Below, piece after piece: positions 4,618 through 12,427 of a DNA stretch of 20,906 nt. The notes beneath the pieces were generated by a model. It was not told the origin of the DNA. It did no database searches and was given only the letters and a program-made list of their open reading frames with translations. Where the stretch lies: IMG/VR virus record IMGVR_UViG_3300009001_000114, positions 1-20,906 of that record; one strand, written 5' to 3'. Numbering within the stretch: the first letter of the stretch is position 1; each line of letters opens with the position of its first letter. The stretch comes from a virus. The position numbers were made by a program, and so were the translations under genes.

Positions 4618-4980
4618 TTATTTTCTTATGTCGTTATAGAATTCTAGGAACAATTCAGCAAATTCTTCCAACTCAAACTGGAAGGTGTGTTCATAAACAT
4701 CAGTATATCGTTCTTGACTCCAATGCCATTGTTTCAGATGCTCTTTGCACCAGTCTTTACAACGGGATTCATAATCACTATGTGTCGGGACTTCAGTCCC
4801 TGGTTTCCACTTGAGTTTGTAATCAAAGATCTCTTGAGGACTCATCTGTTTGATGTCATACTTTTTGTGAAAACTCTCTGCATGCTCTGTTGCACACTCG
4901 AAACTACAAAAGGAAACGGAAGGGTGATCAACGACCACCCTGAATTCTTTTCCGCAAGTGAGACAGTTTTTAACTTTCAT
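4618..4980 (-). CDS. Zinc-ribbon protein of unknown function
   Basis: A 120-residue protein whose N-terminus carries two paired-cysteine knuckles, C6-x2-C9 and C25-x3-C29 (NCLTCGK and FCSFEC), as in zinc ribbons of the MYM/FCS kind. The rest is helical and very acidic and aromatic (FQFELEEFAELFLEFYND), with two more cysteines (CKDWC) in the middle. No enzymatic motif is visible, so a protein- or nucleic-acid-binding adaptor is likely. ATG at 4980 overlaps the DUF3310 gene stop by 11 bp. It is the last gene of the long gp43 operon. Confidence 0.72.
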   Translation of the reverse strand: MKVKNCLTCGKEFRVVVDHPSVSFCSFECATEHAESFHKKYDIKQMSPQEIFDYKLKWKPGTEVPTHSDYESRCKDWCKEHLKQWHWSQERYTDVYEHTFQFELEEFAELFLEFYNDIRK

Positions 4981-5311
4981 CTGGTAGTAATTCGAGACTA
5001 TAATTAATCTCGATAGGTTCCTCTTCTTTTTCGAGCATTAGACTTTCAGCATTTTCCATGTCGTGAACATAGAGAGCGATGAGTCCGTAGTGAAGGACTT
5101 TCATGAGATCTGCTCGGTTATAACCACCTTTCTTGCCATAACGTTGAGCATATTTCATGATGTTCCCAATACAGAAACCCATGCCATGACCGCCATCAAT
5201 AATAAACTCGGTAGCTTGAAAGTTACCTTGAGAGTAGTGTTGAGTATACGTAGACTCTACGTATTCTTGTAGTCCACGAATATTGACTTGCTCATTATAC
5301 TTATACATCAT
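4970..5311 (-). CDS. DUF3310-family protein
   Basis: About 113 residues from ATG 5311. The core, GMGFCIGNIMKYAQRYGKKGG followed by RADLMKVLHYGLIAL, matches the DUF3310 signature (FxxGNxxKYxxRxGxKGG...DLxKxxxY) found in many phages, where it is sometimes called nucleotide-kinase-like. No activity is established that I know of. An ATG at 5350 is possible, but it would overlap dsbA by 38 bp and has no ribosome site. Its acidic tail ends in the overlap with the zinc-ribbon gene. Confidence 0.78.
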   Translation of the reverse strand: MMYKYNEQVNIRGLQEYVESTYTQHYSQGNFQATEFIIDGGHGMGFCIGNIMKYAQRYGKKGGYNRADLMKVLHYGLIALYVHDMENAESLMLEKEEEPIEINYSLELLPDES

Positions 5312-5312
5312 G

Positions 5313-5558
5313 CTACTCAAACAACTCTTCATAAAGTTCCATAACCTCATCGGTTTCAGTTTTTACTTCATTAACATTCTGCTTGTGCCAGATGATAGCA
5401 AGTTTGCGAATATACTTCTTTTCAACACCAAGGGAATCGTGCGTCTCCTGAATAATATCTTTGATCAGGTCTTTCTCGGCATCAATTCGAGTCATGGAGT
5501 TAGACATCTCTTGGATTGCCTTCTCCAGCTTCTTCTTGTCTTCAGGGGTAAGCGTCAT
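5313..5558 (-). CDS. dsbA: DsbA, double-stranded DNA-binding protein of late promoters
   Basis: An 81-residue helical protein. Its C-terminal half (LGVEKKYIRKLAIIWHKQN, then TETDEVMELYEELFE) aligns with T4 DsbA as I recall it (LGVDGKMFNRLLALYHKDN, then AETEEVVELYDTVF). The length is close to T4's 89 residues. In T4, DsbA binds late promoter regions and enhances late transcription, which suits the late promoter found at 18158-18177. ATG at 5558 overlaps the oxygenase stop in an ATGA junction. Confidence 0.85.
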   Translation of the reverse strand: MTLTPEDKKKLEKAIQEMSNSMTRIDAEKDLIKDIIQETHDSLGVEKKYIRKLAIIWHKQNVNEVKTETDEVMELYEELFE

Positions 5559-6217
5559 GGTGTTTCGATCTCCTCAATTAACATATCACGAAGGTTACGT
5601 GCTTGTCGATCTTTCTCGACGTTTGCTTTGGTGTCATTGACAAACTTATATGCCAATGTTATCCTCTCACTGTTAGTATATGCAGCATGCCAGCAGTGAT
5701 CTTCAACTTCCTCCTTTGCACCAAAATAATAGTGACGACACTGCCATCCAGGAACATCAGGGATGGTTACAATCTCGTCATCTGATTTATTATAATACCT
5801 GAAATACCCGTTGCCGTCAATACTCCAAGTAAATAAAATTTGGTATGCATTTGCATCCCAGTTTGTGTGCCAACCAACATATCCGCCTGGAGGATAGAAG
5901 TTTAGCAGAGCAGAGGTATGAGCACCAAGTTGAGATGCGAAGTCATACTTTACTTTCTGCATGTAATCTTCCCAGGAAGGATCTACCCTGACCATCTTTG
6001 AGACTGGTTGCCCAAAATGTTTTTCTGGAGCACCAATTAGATTAGGCGAGACAAGACACTGCCGGAGGTATTCTTCTCCTGTGTAGTACTCTCCGCGATC
6101 ACCTTCTTCTTGCATCCACATATCAGGACGTTGGTGTCCGCCTCGTTCGTAAAACTCCTGGACAAACCCATTGAGAGTATCCAGGAGTTCTTCGTTACGA
6201 ATGACTACTTCAGTCAC
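5555..6217 (-). CDS. 2OG-Fe(II) oxygenase-like protein (marine phage family)
   Basis: About 220 residues. I place the start at GTG 6217, inside GTGACTGA, where it overlaps the thyX stop and follows GAGG; a longer frame exists upstream but lies within thyX. Residues 106-133 (NFYPPGGYVGWHTNWDANAY and on) look like the proximal iron-binding strand of 2-oxoglutarate oxygenases (H117 and D121), and HCWHAAYTNSERITLAYKF (174-192) gives the distal His (H174 or H177) and the Arg (R185) that binds 2-oxoglutarate. The H-to-D spacing is three residues, not the usual one, so the acid ligand is uncertain. Substrate unknown; coupling to thyX and dsbA may hint at nucleotide or DNA oxidation. Confidence 0.78.
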   Translation of the reverse strand: MTEVVIRNEELLDTLNGFVQEFYERGGHQRPDMWMQEEGDRGEYYTGEEYLRQCLVSPNLIGAPEKHFGQPVSKMVRVDPSWEDYMQKVKYDFASQLGAHTSALLNFYPPGGYVGWHTNWDANAYQILFTWSIDGNGYFRYYNKSDDEIVTIPDVPGWQCRHYYFGAKEEVEDHCWHAAYTNSERITLAYKFVNDTKANVEKDRQARNLRDMLIEEIETP

Positions 6218-6863
6218 TGAGTGCCTCTGCAACCGAAGGGAAGTGCCCAGTGATAATATCCCAGCACTTCTTGGCAACTTCCATATGCTCTTTCTGAGTG
6301 CCGTTTGCCATACGCAGATCACAGTAGTGAACCCAAGAGCGCAGCGAACCTGCCATATACAGAGTCGTCACCGTGTTGCCTTCAGGCAGCACTGCTCGTG
6401 CTTGCTCTTTGGCAATACCCTTACCAAGTGCCCAGGAGTAAGCATTCTTGGCATGGTTGATTAGATCGCTCTGAATCTCACGCCATTCTGCTGCAAGATC
6501 AGAATCATCAGTCTCAATGGAGTTCTGACGATTCTTATCATCTTGGAGTCTTGCTTCACGATTCTCAAAGTTCTCAGAGACAGCATATCGCTGAGAAAAC
6601 TCTTGAAACGAGAATGAACGATGCCGAATAATCTGCCGAGAGATGTCCCGAGTCGTAGTGATCTCCATGGTCAGATGAACCATCTCAAAAGGAGACCAGT
6701 GATTCTCTCGAATCAAATACTTAAGAAGGCGAGGTGCCGTCTTAGTATTGTTCTGATTCTCAGGATTGCTGACACGAGCAGCATATGCCACCAGTTGCTC
6801 TGCCGTAAAACAATCAGTAATTGCACTGGGTTTGCTTAGGGCAATCAGGTTTACTTCACTCAT
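6210..6863 (-). CDS. thyX: Flavin-dependent thymidylate synthase ThyX
   Basis: 217 residues. It converts dUMP to dTMP with FAD, NADPH and methylene-tetrahydrofolate. The signature RHR-x7-S is complete: RHRSFSFQEFS at residues 80-90, followed by QRY. The N-terminal ENHWSPFEMVHLTMEI and the C-terminal LRSWVHYCDLRMANGTQKEHMEVA are also typical, and the length matches the family. I start at ATG 6863, with GGAG 9 bases upstream. It works downstream of the dCMP deaminase at 20239-20655, which supplies dUMP. Confidence 0.96.
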   Translation of the reverse strand: MSEVNLIALSKPSAITDCFTAEQLVAYAARVSNPENQNNTKTAPRLLKYLIRENHWSPFEMVHLTMEITTTRDISRQIIRHRSFSFQEFSQRYAVSENFENREARLQDDKNRQNSIETDDSDLAAEWREIQSDLINHAKNAYSWALGKGIAKEQARAVLPEGNTVTTLYMAGSLRSWVHYCDLRMANGTQKEHMEVAKKCWDIITGHFPSVAEALSD

Positions 6864-6874
6864 CACTTATTCTC

Positions 6875-7033
6875 CTAGTCTTTTGTCCATCGAATCCCGA
6901 AGAAAAAATACTGCATTTTGCGCCAGAACCAATTCGGGTGTTCACCTTTGAATGGACGAAAGTTGAATCCAAAAATAAAACAACGCCACTCAGAGTATTC
7001 GGGCATCTTTAAAACGGTTTGTTCAAAAGACAT
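6875..7033 (-). CDS. Small aromatic-rich hypothetical protein
   Basis: A 52-residue gene, starting ATG at 7033 and ending TAG at 6875. It is very rich in Phe, Trp and Arg (CFIFGFNFRPF, PNWFWRKMQYFFFGIRW). I know no family. It shares the base of its ATG with the stop of the gene upstream (TGATG), and GGAGAGTGAGTG lies in front, the same ribosome-site arrangement used by its neighbours. That junction and the lack of other frames support a real gene. Confidence 0.62.
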   Translation of the reverse strand: MSFEQTVLKMPEYSEWRCFIFGFNFRPFKGEHPNWFWRKMQYFFFGIRWTKD

Positions 7034-7287
7034 CACTCACTCTCCATTTCCACAGGCTCAAACTTTTCTGCAAACCAATACTGAGCGTAAACAGTTACAA
7101 ACCCTTTAGAGTCTGTAACAATCCAGTCTCCGGGCTCAACAACTCCACAGCCATCATGTGTTGTGTCAATCCAACCATATTTGTCTTGTGGGTCGTTTAA
7201 ATCATAAGGTTCAACGTTAGGGTGGTCTCCCTGCTTCCACCATTGCACTGCCTCGACTTCTTCGACTTTGGGTTTGAACTTCGCCAT
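7033..7287 (-). CDS. PGDYI-type small phage protein
   Basis: 84 residues. The start (AKFKPKVEEVEAVQWWK) and end (EPGDWIVTDSKGFVTVYAQYWFAEKFEPV) match a widespread phage protein type with the pattern K-x-x-x-VEAVQW ... PGDWI ... F-x-x-x-F-E-P. Its function is unknown. ATG 7287 has GGAGAGTGAGTG upstream and overlaps the previous stop by one base. Confidence 0.75.
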   Translation of the reverse strand: MAKFKPKVEEVEAVQWWKQGDHPNVEPYDLNDPQDKYGWIDTTHDGCGVVEPGDWIVTDSKGFVTVYAQYWFAEKFEPVEMESE

Positions 7288-7457
7288 CACTCACTCTCCT
7301 TGTCCGAAATGTAATCTTCGCACCTACGCATCCACCCCCAGCGTTCATCAGTGTGAGACTTAGGCATATAGAAGCGCAGCTTGTGGCCTAGCTTGCACTT
7401 TCGGGCATCAAAAGTACCTGAGACATGGACGCATAAGTCGCAGTGCTTTGCTTTCAT
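7287..7457 (-). CDS. Small cysteine/histidine-rich protein
   Basis: A 56-residue gene, ATG 7457 to TGA 7287. Cysteines at 6, 9, 21 and 46 with nearby histidines (HCDLC, KCKLGH, RRCEDY) suggest a zinc-binding knuckle. No named family recognised. Both ends are one-base TGATG overlaps with neighbours, and GGAGCGTGAGTG gives the ribosome site, so it sits firmly in the operon. Confidence 0.65.
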   Translation of the reverse strand: MKAKHCDLCVHVSGTFDARKCKLGHKLRFYMPKSHTDERWGWMRRCEDYISDKESE

Positions 7458-7460
7458 CAC

Positions 7461-7727
7461 TCACGCTCCTCGGGTCAGAAATGATTCAAAGGAACAAGTC
7501 TCTTCAACGCTGTTTCCCCAGCGGTCAAAATCCCAACTTGGTACACTGCGGTCAACAACAAACCCTTCATCGCTCCACCACCGCCAGCGGAAGTAGTGGT
7601 ATCCACATTGGGTGACATATGCAGTATGCGAAAGGTTTCGAGGCACTTTGTGACCCAATCGTTTCAAAAACAATTTAAACTCACTGAGGCTGTATCCACC
7701 TAATTGCTTTCTAGTAGGTCGTGCCAC
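7461..7727 (-). CDS. Hypothetical small basic protein
   Basis: 88 residues from a GTG at 7727, with GGAG upstream. The N-terminus is basic (ARPTRKQLGGYSLSEFKLFLKRLG), and the middle is rich in aromatic residues (CGYHYFRWRWWSDEGFVVDR). There are no membrane segments or known motifs. It lies in the series of small genes that share the same junction type. Function unknown. Confidence 0.65.
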   Translation of the reverse strand: MARPTRKQLGGYSLSEFKLFLKRLGHKVPRNLSHTAYVTQCGYHYFRWRWWSDEGFVVDRSVPSWDFDRWGNSVEETCSFESFLTRGA

Positions 7728-7730
7728 TAT

Positions 7731-7946
7731 TCACTCTCCTTTATAGTTCATGAGAACCTGTAGCAGTTCCCACTCGCCATAAGTGAGACTAAAATTCTCT
7801 ATACCACGCTTGCGGTCGATGTTAATATCGTATCCTTCGCCATTCGCCCACTCGGTGACTTCCATGTAATCATGATCGCCACTGTGCATACAGTATGCTT
7901 TGATCTCAGAGAACACTGCTCGTCTTTTACTTACTTCAATGCTCAT
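7731..7946 (-). CDS. Hypothetical small protein
   Basis: 71 residues, ATG 7946 overlapping the upstream stop (ATGA). The pattern HSGDHDYMEVTEWANGEGYDINI occurs, as I recall, in many marine T4-like phages, but no function is known to me. It is acidic overall and soluble. The TGA stop is followed by GTG 3 bases later for the next gene. Confidence 0.68.
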   Translation of the reverse strand: MSIEVSKRRAVFSEIKAYCMHSGDHDYMEVTEWANGEGYDINIDRKRGIENFSLTYGEWELLQVLMNYKGE

Positions 7947-8269
7947 TTTTTCACCAATGGGTTCTCACCCGCTGTAATGTTATACAAATCATAATGCTGA
8001 TTTACACGAGTCATAATGTCTAACGCATAGTCACCTTCTGGCAAACACTGTTTTTCACACCACTCTTCTTTACTCTCGCCGTCAATCTCACAGACGTTCT
8101 CAGCGTTCAGTTCGCTTTCGTGTACGACACATTGATACTTACCACCACGCCAATACTCTTCAGCGATTGCCGCACGATAGGCACGAACAACGTCATCATA
8201 GGCACCAACGAAATAGGAATGACGTTCGTCATCACCCCAACGATTAGCAATCACCGTAAAGATTTTCAT
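7943..8269 (-). CDS. Hypothetical protein
   Basis: 108 residues, starting with the strand MKIFTVIANRWGDDERHSYFVG and followed by a helix with basic and acidic faces (VVRAYRAAIAEEYWRGG), then beta sequence (KYQCVVHESELNAENVCEI). Four cysteines lie scattered, with no clear metal pattern. I recognise no family. ATG 8269 overlaps the upstream stop (TAATG), and its own stop overlaps the next start (ATGA). Confidence 0.7.
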   Translation of the reverse strand: MKIFTVIANRWGDDERHSYFVGAYDDVVRAYRAAIAEEYWRGGKYQCVVHESELNAENVCEIDGESKEEWCEKQCLPEGDYALDIMTRVNQHYDLYNITAGENPLVKK

Positions 8270-8541
8270 TACTTCACCTCAACGATAAAACCTTCATCGG
8301 AACTACGAATGCGCTCTACTGTTTTATAGGTGCCTTGTTGGTCATCCCATAGTTGGTGACCTATTCCAACATACGGACCACCACTCGGATCAAACATACC
8401 AAGATCATTCATATCAATACCAGACTGACCTTCCTTACCACCATAACGACAGTACTTCAATGAGTCGCCTTCCATTACAAACTTGTATTCTTTGTCATTG
8501 AGTTTTTCCCAATGATACTCATCGCCATAACGATTTTTCAT
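8269..8541 (-). CDS. Hypothetical protein
   Basis: 90 residues from ATG 8541 (a GTG three bases upstream is also possible). The sequence is hydrophilic with charged repeats (YHWEKLNDKEYKFVMEGDSLKY) and a glycine-rich middle (YGGKEGQSGIDMNDLGMFDPSGGPYVGIG). It ends in short beta strands (TVERIRSSDEGFIVEVK). No known motifs. GGAAAGTGAGTG before the ATG is a variant of the ribosome-site block shared by this run of genes, and the start overlaps the membrane-protein gene by 23 bp. Confidence 0.68.
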   Translation of the reverse strand: MKNRYGDEYHWEKLNDKEYKFVMEGDSLKYCRYGGKEGQSGIDMNDLGMFDPSGGPYVGIGHQLWDDQQGTYKTVERIRSSDEGFIVEVK

Positions 8542-8704
8542 CACTCACTTTCCTCATCACCTTTTTCTCAAATTTAATGTATCCTTCTTCTTCAAGATAG
8601 GATATTGTATATATTATACCGCTTTTCTTCCCAGAATAAAACCCCCAAATGTAAATTATTCCAAAAAAACAAAGGGCAAGGACAGTATGCTCGAAATTCG
8701 TCAT
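8519..8704 (-). CDS. Small single-span membrane protein
   Basis: 61 residues with one hydrophobic segment at about residues 7-23 (TVLALCFFGIIYIWGFYSG), followed by a charged cytoplasmic or periplasmic tail (YLEEEGYIKFEKKV). Similar small proteins sit directly after the gp41 helicase in other marine T4-like phages, as far as I recall. ATG 8704 overlaps the helicase stop in an ATGA junction. Function unknown. Confidence 0.68.
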   Translation of the reverse strand: MTNFEHTVLALCFFGIIYIWGFYSGKKSGIIYTISYLEEEGYIKFEKKVMRKVSDEKSLWR

Positions 8705-10086
8705 ATCTTAAAATTCCTGAATTTCTCTTGATTGAGTTTTCTTCCCGAGTCAGAATTATCAAATACAGGAGTGTCGTCCTTTGCCGCATCTGAATTTTGA
8801 TCTGTATCGAATAGTCTCATCTTAGAACGATCGACTCCAACAACAAAACGCTGATTCATCGTAGGATCATTATACCTGTTTTTCAACTGCTTGACAAGTA
8901 TTTTTCCTTGTGAATTCAATTCTGGATTAGAGATGAGTGCAAACATTAAGTCAGCGGTAGCAGGGAGACCAAAGGACTCAGAAGTATCTTCGAGACCCAC
9001 ATCGTCATTGCTGAACCCTGAGCGAGTCGTTTGAGTGGCGGATACGATAGGAACGTCAAACTCCACCGCCAGACCACGGATCTCTTCGGCAATGCTCTTG
9101 ATATAGGAGTAGGAGTTGATCGCTCCACCCATACCCTTCATTCGAGAGGATGCACAGATATTTAGATAATCAATGTAGATGACATCAGGAACGAAGTTCT
9201 TCTTTAGTTTTAATTCATTGAGAAGTGCACGAAAGTGACTGGTGTTTGCCTGTCCGGTCGGATACTCCTTGATGATTAACTTACCCTGAGTTCGTTTGGC
9301 AATCTCTCCGACTCGATCACGGAACATATCCTTGGACAGATTCTCAAGTTGATCAATGGGGACATTGAGTAGGTTTGCGTCAATACGCTCTGCAATGCGC
9401 TCCTCTGACATCTCCATGGTGATATAGAGAACGTTCTTGCCCTGAGAAAGCACAGCGCCTGCACAGTGACACATGAATAGAGACTTACCGACGCCTGTAC
9501 CTGCGAGGGCGATATTCAGAGTCTTATTGGGCAGACCACCCTTCGTAATCTGATTAAAGTAATCCAGGTCAAAGGGAATGCGCTCCTCCTGCTCATGATA
9601 GAAGTCGTATCGCTTGTCAACATTCTCAAGATAGTCATGTCCAATGTTTGTGTCAAAGGAAACGCTGAGTGCTTTGCTGAGGATATCTGGAATAGCATTC
9701 TTGGTTAGAGTTTGGTGCTTACCATCGATGACCGTAATGGACTCCATGACAGCATTATAGACTGCACGGTCCTGACACCACTTCTCGGTTCGGTCAATCA
9801 ACCACTCCAGGTTCTCTTTCTCAGGTGTAAAGATATTGGGCAGGATCTCCATCGCATGGCGATACTGCTCGTCATTGAGACGATCGCCTTCATCGATCTC
9901 AATCTTGAATGCTTCCTGGGAAGGAAGTTTATTATACTTGGCAATGAATTTGGTAAACTCTTTGAAGAGGTTTTGATAGACTCCTTGGAAATAATCTGGC
10001 GATAAAAATGCAGCAACCTTTCTCGCATACTCATCGTTGGTCAAAAGGTTGCGAAGAACTGTCTGTTCTAGATTGATTTCATTCAT
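8701..10086 (-). CDS. 41: Replicative DNA helicase, gp41/DnaB type
   Basis: 461 residues from ATG 10086 (TAATG overlap with the gene upstream). It is a hexameric 5'-3' helicase that unwinds the fork ahead of gp43. The N-terminal helical domain (about 1-150) is followed by the RecA-like core: Walker A GTGVGKS at 196-202, TMEMSEERIAERI (223-235, DnaB motif with catalytic Glu), Walker B DVIYIDYLN (301-309), and a later SATQT motif for the sensor. T4 gp41 is 475 residues, so the length is normal. It shares the operon with gp43, uvsX and the primase-like gene. Confidence 0.94.
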   Translation of the reverse strand: MNEINLEQTVLRNLLTNDEYARKVAAFLSPDYFQGVYQNLFKEFTKFIAKYNKLPSQEAFKIEIDEGDRLNDEQYRHAMEILPNIFTPEKENLEWLIDRTEKWCQDRAVYNAVMESITVIDGKHQTLTKNAIPDILSKALSVSFDTNIGHDYLENVDKRYDFYHEQEERIPFDLDYFNQITKGGLPNKTLNIALAGTGVGKSLFMCHCAGAVLSQGKNVLYITMEMSEERIAERIDANLLNVPIDQLENLSKDMFRDRVGEIAKRTQGKLIIKEYPTGQANTSHFRALLNELKLKKNFVPDVIYIDYLNICASSRMKGMGGAINSYSYIKSIAEEIRGLAVEFDVPIVSATQTTRSGFSNDDVGLEDTSESFGLPATADLMFALISNPELNSQGKILVKQLKNRYNDPTMNQRFVVGVDRSKMRLFDTDQNSDAAKDDTPVFDNSDSGRKLNQEKFRNFKI

Positions 10087-10433
10087 TAACTCTCTGCCAT
10101 ACTCCACAAGTCAGAATCGGGGGCACCTTGTTCTTTCGTCATAAGATACCCTTCTTGTTGTGCTTTGTCAAGGATTTGCTCTAGCACTCTTGCCACATGC
10201 TCTTGAAGGTCTTTATCCTTCACTGTGAGGTCCGGGTCAGGACTACTCACAATGAAAAAGTTAAAGTTGAGGCATTGAAGTTCTGGGTTGAAAGCAATAT
10301 TTCCAAACCGAATCACAGTCTCGACATATTCGCCACGGAGGAGACGAACCTGCCAAGACTGTTCATTCGGATGACCATCAACCGGAATGAGTTCAAAGTC
10401 TACCTTCTCAAGCAATCGGTCAACGTTAAGCAT
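10086..10433 (-). CDS. Conserved hypothetical protein between uvsX and the helicase
   Basis: 115 residues from ATG 10433, overlapping the uvsX stop by 8 bp; an upstream TTG at 10448 is less likely. Content is mixed: an amphipathic start, beta strands in the middle (QVRLLRGEYVETVIRFGNIAF, FNFFIVSSPDPDL) and a long C-terminal helix (LQEHVARVLEQILDKAQ). I do not know its function. A small gene at this place between uvsX and gp41 is common in marine T4-like phages, as I recall, which suggests an accessory replication or recombination role. Confidence 0.75.
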   Translation of the reverse strand: MLNVDRLLEKVDFELIPVDGHPNEQSWQVRLLRGEYVETVIRFGNIAFNPELQCLNFNFFIVSSPDPDLTVKDKDLQEHVARVLEQILDKAQQEGYLMTKEQGAPDSDLWSMAES

Positions 10434-11481
10434 CTTCCGATTCCACAATTGTATCCGGATCTACTTGCATAGGCAAGCCAATCTTGTACTGTTTCTCTAC
10501 AAATTCCGAAAAATCGGTTTCTTCGAAAATTGGTGTCCAGAAAGATTCAGCGAGGGTATCTGCCTGACGAACTTTAGGTCCGACCAGTTCCCCAGTACTC
10601 GTATCAACTCGCTGATACCAACCAACAGAAGGCTTTGTAACGTAATTACCAGCAAGAGCAACGTCCAGAAGACCACTAAAACGCTGCACGCCACCTTCCC
10701 AAGAAACTGAAATAGGAATCTTAGATTTTTCTTTAACATAACGAGATTTCTCCACATTAATAACGAAATGATAACCCTTGATCTCAGTTCCTTGCTTGTC
10801 CTGCTGCCGACCCAAAATCCAGATGTTATCTGCTGAGTAGTAAATTCCCGTACCACCACCAACAATATCTTTCGGGAACATACCAATTTCTTTATAGGTA
10901 TGGTTCACTGCCAGCATCGGGATATTCTTCATTGCGAGATAGGGAGTTGCCATACGGAACAACCCTTTGAGTGCCTTGGCACGAGACATATCTGCAACAG
11001 ACTTCTCGCTCATAGCATCCTCAAGTTCTTTCTTTGACGCCAGATTACCAATAGAGTCAATCACGATAATGACATCGTCTTCTCGCTCAATATTCTCTAG
11101 TTGGTTAATCAGGTCAAACTTCAGTTCCTCTACATTTGTGATAGGAGTATGAAGAACCCGAGAAGGATCAATTCCAAACTGCTCGAAATAAGACTGGGGT
11201 GAACCAAACTCGGAATCGTAGAACAGAAGTACCGCATCTTTCTTTGCCTCCAGATATGCACCTGCCATTAGCAGAGCAAATGATGTTTTGAAATGCTTGG
11301 ACGGACCAGCAAGGACAGTCAAACCAGGAGTAACGCCACCGTTGAAAGAACCCGAGAGTGCCACATTAACCATGGGCACATTCGTCGGGACCATATCTTT
11401 CTCGGTGAAGAACTTACTCTCCGACAGAACCTCCGTCGTCTTCAGTTTGCTGTTCTTCTTCAATTTGTCCATTATCGACAT
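10426..11481 (-). CDS. uvsX: UvsX recombinase (RecA/Rad51-like)
   Basis: 351 residues. It is the T4-type strand-exchange protein for recombination-dependent replication and repair. It starts MSIMDKLKK at ATG 11481, with GGAG nicely spaced; the frame is open further upstream but T4 UvsX also begins MSIADLK. Walker A is GPSKHFKTS (59-67, T4 GPSKSFKSN), FYDSEFG (88-93) holds the catalytic glutamate, and Walker B is IIVIDSIGNLASKK (138-151). VGGGTG and NVEKSRYVKEKSK match DNA-binding loops and the C-core of T4. The first 68 bp lie inside the dehydrogenase-like gene. Confidence 0.96.
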   Translation of the reverse strand: MSIMDKLKKNSKLKTTEVLSESKFFTEKDMVPTNVPMVNVALSGSFNGGVTPGLTVLAGPSKHFKTSFALLMAGAYLEAKKDAVLLFYDSEFGSPQSYFEQFGIDPSRVLHTPITNVEELKFDLINQLENIEREDDVIIVIDSIGNLASKKELEDAMSEKSVADMSRAKALKGLFRMATPYLAMKNIPMLAVNHTYKEIGMFPKDIVGGGTGIYYSADNIWILGRQQDKQGTEIKGYHFVINVEKSRYVKEKSKIPISVSWEGGVQRFSGLLDVALAGNYVTKPSVGWYQRVDTSTGELVGPKVRQADTLAESFWTPIFEETDFSEFVEKQYKIGLPMQVDPDTIVESEDA

Positions 11482-12427
11482 CTTTTTCTCCAAATGTAAT
11501 GTTGTTTGCTTTCTCGCGGTCATCAGTTTCATATTCTGCTCTGTACTTGTTATTAATCTCAATGACTTTTTCTAGCAGACTGAAAGAAGCAACTTCGCCA
11601 GTTTCTTCGTTTTTAACCTCAGAAAACTTAAGGAATGCCATAATATCTTTGGGGAGACATGCTCCACCATAACCACGCTTACCGTCATATCCAGGGACAC
11701 GTGTATGTCCGATACCAACCCTAGGGTCTTCACCAACGACACGAGTGATGATATTATAACTGCAAGCATTGTAATTAATCAAGTCATAAAGTTGATTAAA
11801 GAAAATTAATTTTGTTGCCAGGTAAGAGTTGATCGCATACTTGACAAAACTTGCCTCGGGTGCAGACATGCGGAAAAACTCTTTGGAGCGACAAAGACTG
11901 AACACATCATAGAGTTCGGCAATTGCTCCTGTTGGATTCGGGTATCCGCCCAGGACATGAAACTCAGCATTTACGAACTGCTCTTCTGCTGCTTTCTCTG
12001 TCAAGAATTCAGGATTGTAGACAAACCGCTCATGACCATCTTCAAACATTGAGTTGTAGAGACGATCAATGATATCAGGAGTAATGGTAGATTTGACCAC
12101 AACCAGACTTTCAGTGTGTTCAATCAACTTAATTACTGCATCCTCGACGATACTAGCATCCACGAATCCAGTCTCAGGATTCATAGGAGTCGGAGCACAG
12201 ATAAAAGAAACCTGCGGATCAAACTCAATCAAGTCATCGATCGTCGTATTGTACTTGGGATCAGCAATAAAAATGTCCACAGAGGGACTGAAGAAAGCAT
12301 AGGAAACTGCCTTACCCACAAACCCATGTCCAACGATCCCAAGTTTGAGAGGATTCGCTGGACTGATCTGATCTTCTTTTTTAGGTGCACCACTCAAGGG
12401 TGCTGTTGTATCAAATTCATCAGACAT
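11414..12427 (-). CDS. UDP-glucose/nucleotide-sugar dehydrogenase-like protein, C-terminally short
   Basis: 337 residues. NAD-dependent oxidation of a UDP-hexose to the uronate would be the family reaction. The NAD fold begins LKLGIVGHGFVG (27-38), followed by the family motif CAPTPMNPETG (77-87) and VVKSTI (110-115). The catalytic Cys is C257 in YGGACLPKD (253-261), matching GxxCxPKD. The UDP-binding C-terminal domain of normal enzymes (about 400 residues or more) is missing; an acidic tail (DVDNGQIEEEQQTEDDGG) replaces it and overlaps the uvsX start by 68 bp. So it may be a reduced but active enzyme, or changed in specificity. ATG 12427 shares a base with the epimerase stop. Confidence 0.87.
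   Translation of the reverse strand: MSDEFDTTAPLSGAPKKEDQISPANPLKLGIVGHGFVGKAVSYAFFSPSVDIFIADPKYNTTIDDLIEFDPQVSFICAPTPMNPETGFVDASIVEDAVIKLIEHTESLVVVKSTITPDIIDRLYNSMFEDGHERFVYNPEFLTEKAAEEQFVNAEFHVLGGYPNPTGAIAELYDVFSLCRSKEFFRMSAPEASFVKYAINSYLATKLIFFNQLYDLINYNACSYNIITRVVGEDPRVGIGHTRVPGYDGKRGYGGACLPKDIMAFLKFSEVKNEETGEVASFSLLEKVIEINNKYRAEYETDDREKANNITFGEKDVDNGQIEEEQQTEDDGGSVGE

Noticed and set aside
6218-6322. N-terminal extension of the thyX-coupled oxygenase
   Set aside because: It would lie wholly inside thyX and adds a non-conserved-looking, basic stretch; GTG 6217 with GAGG fits the operon's junction style.
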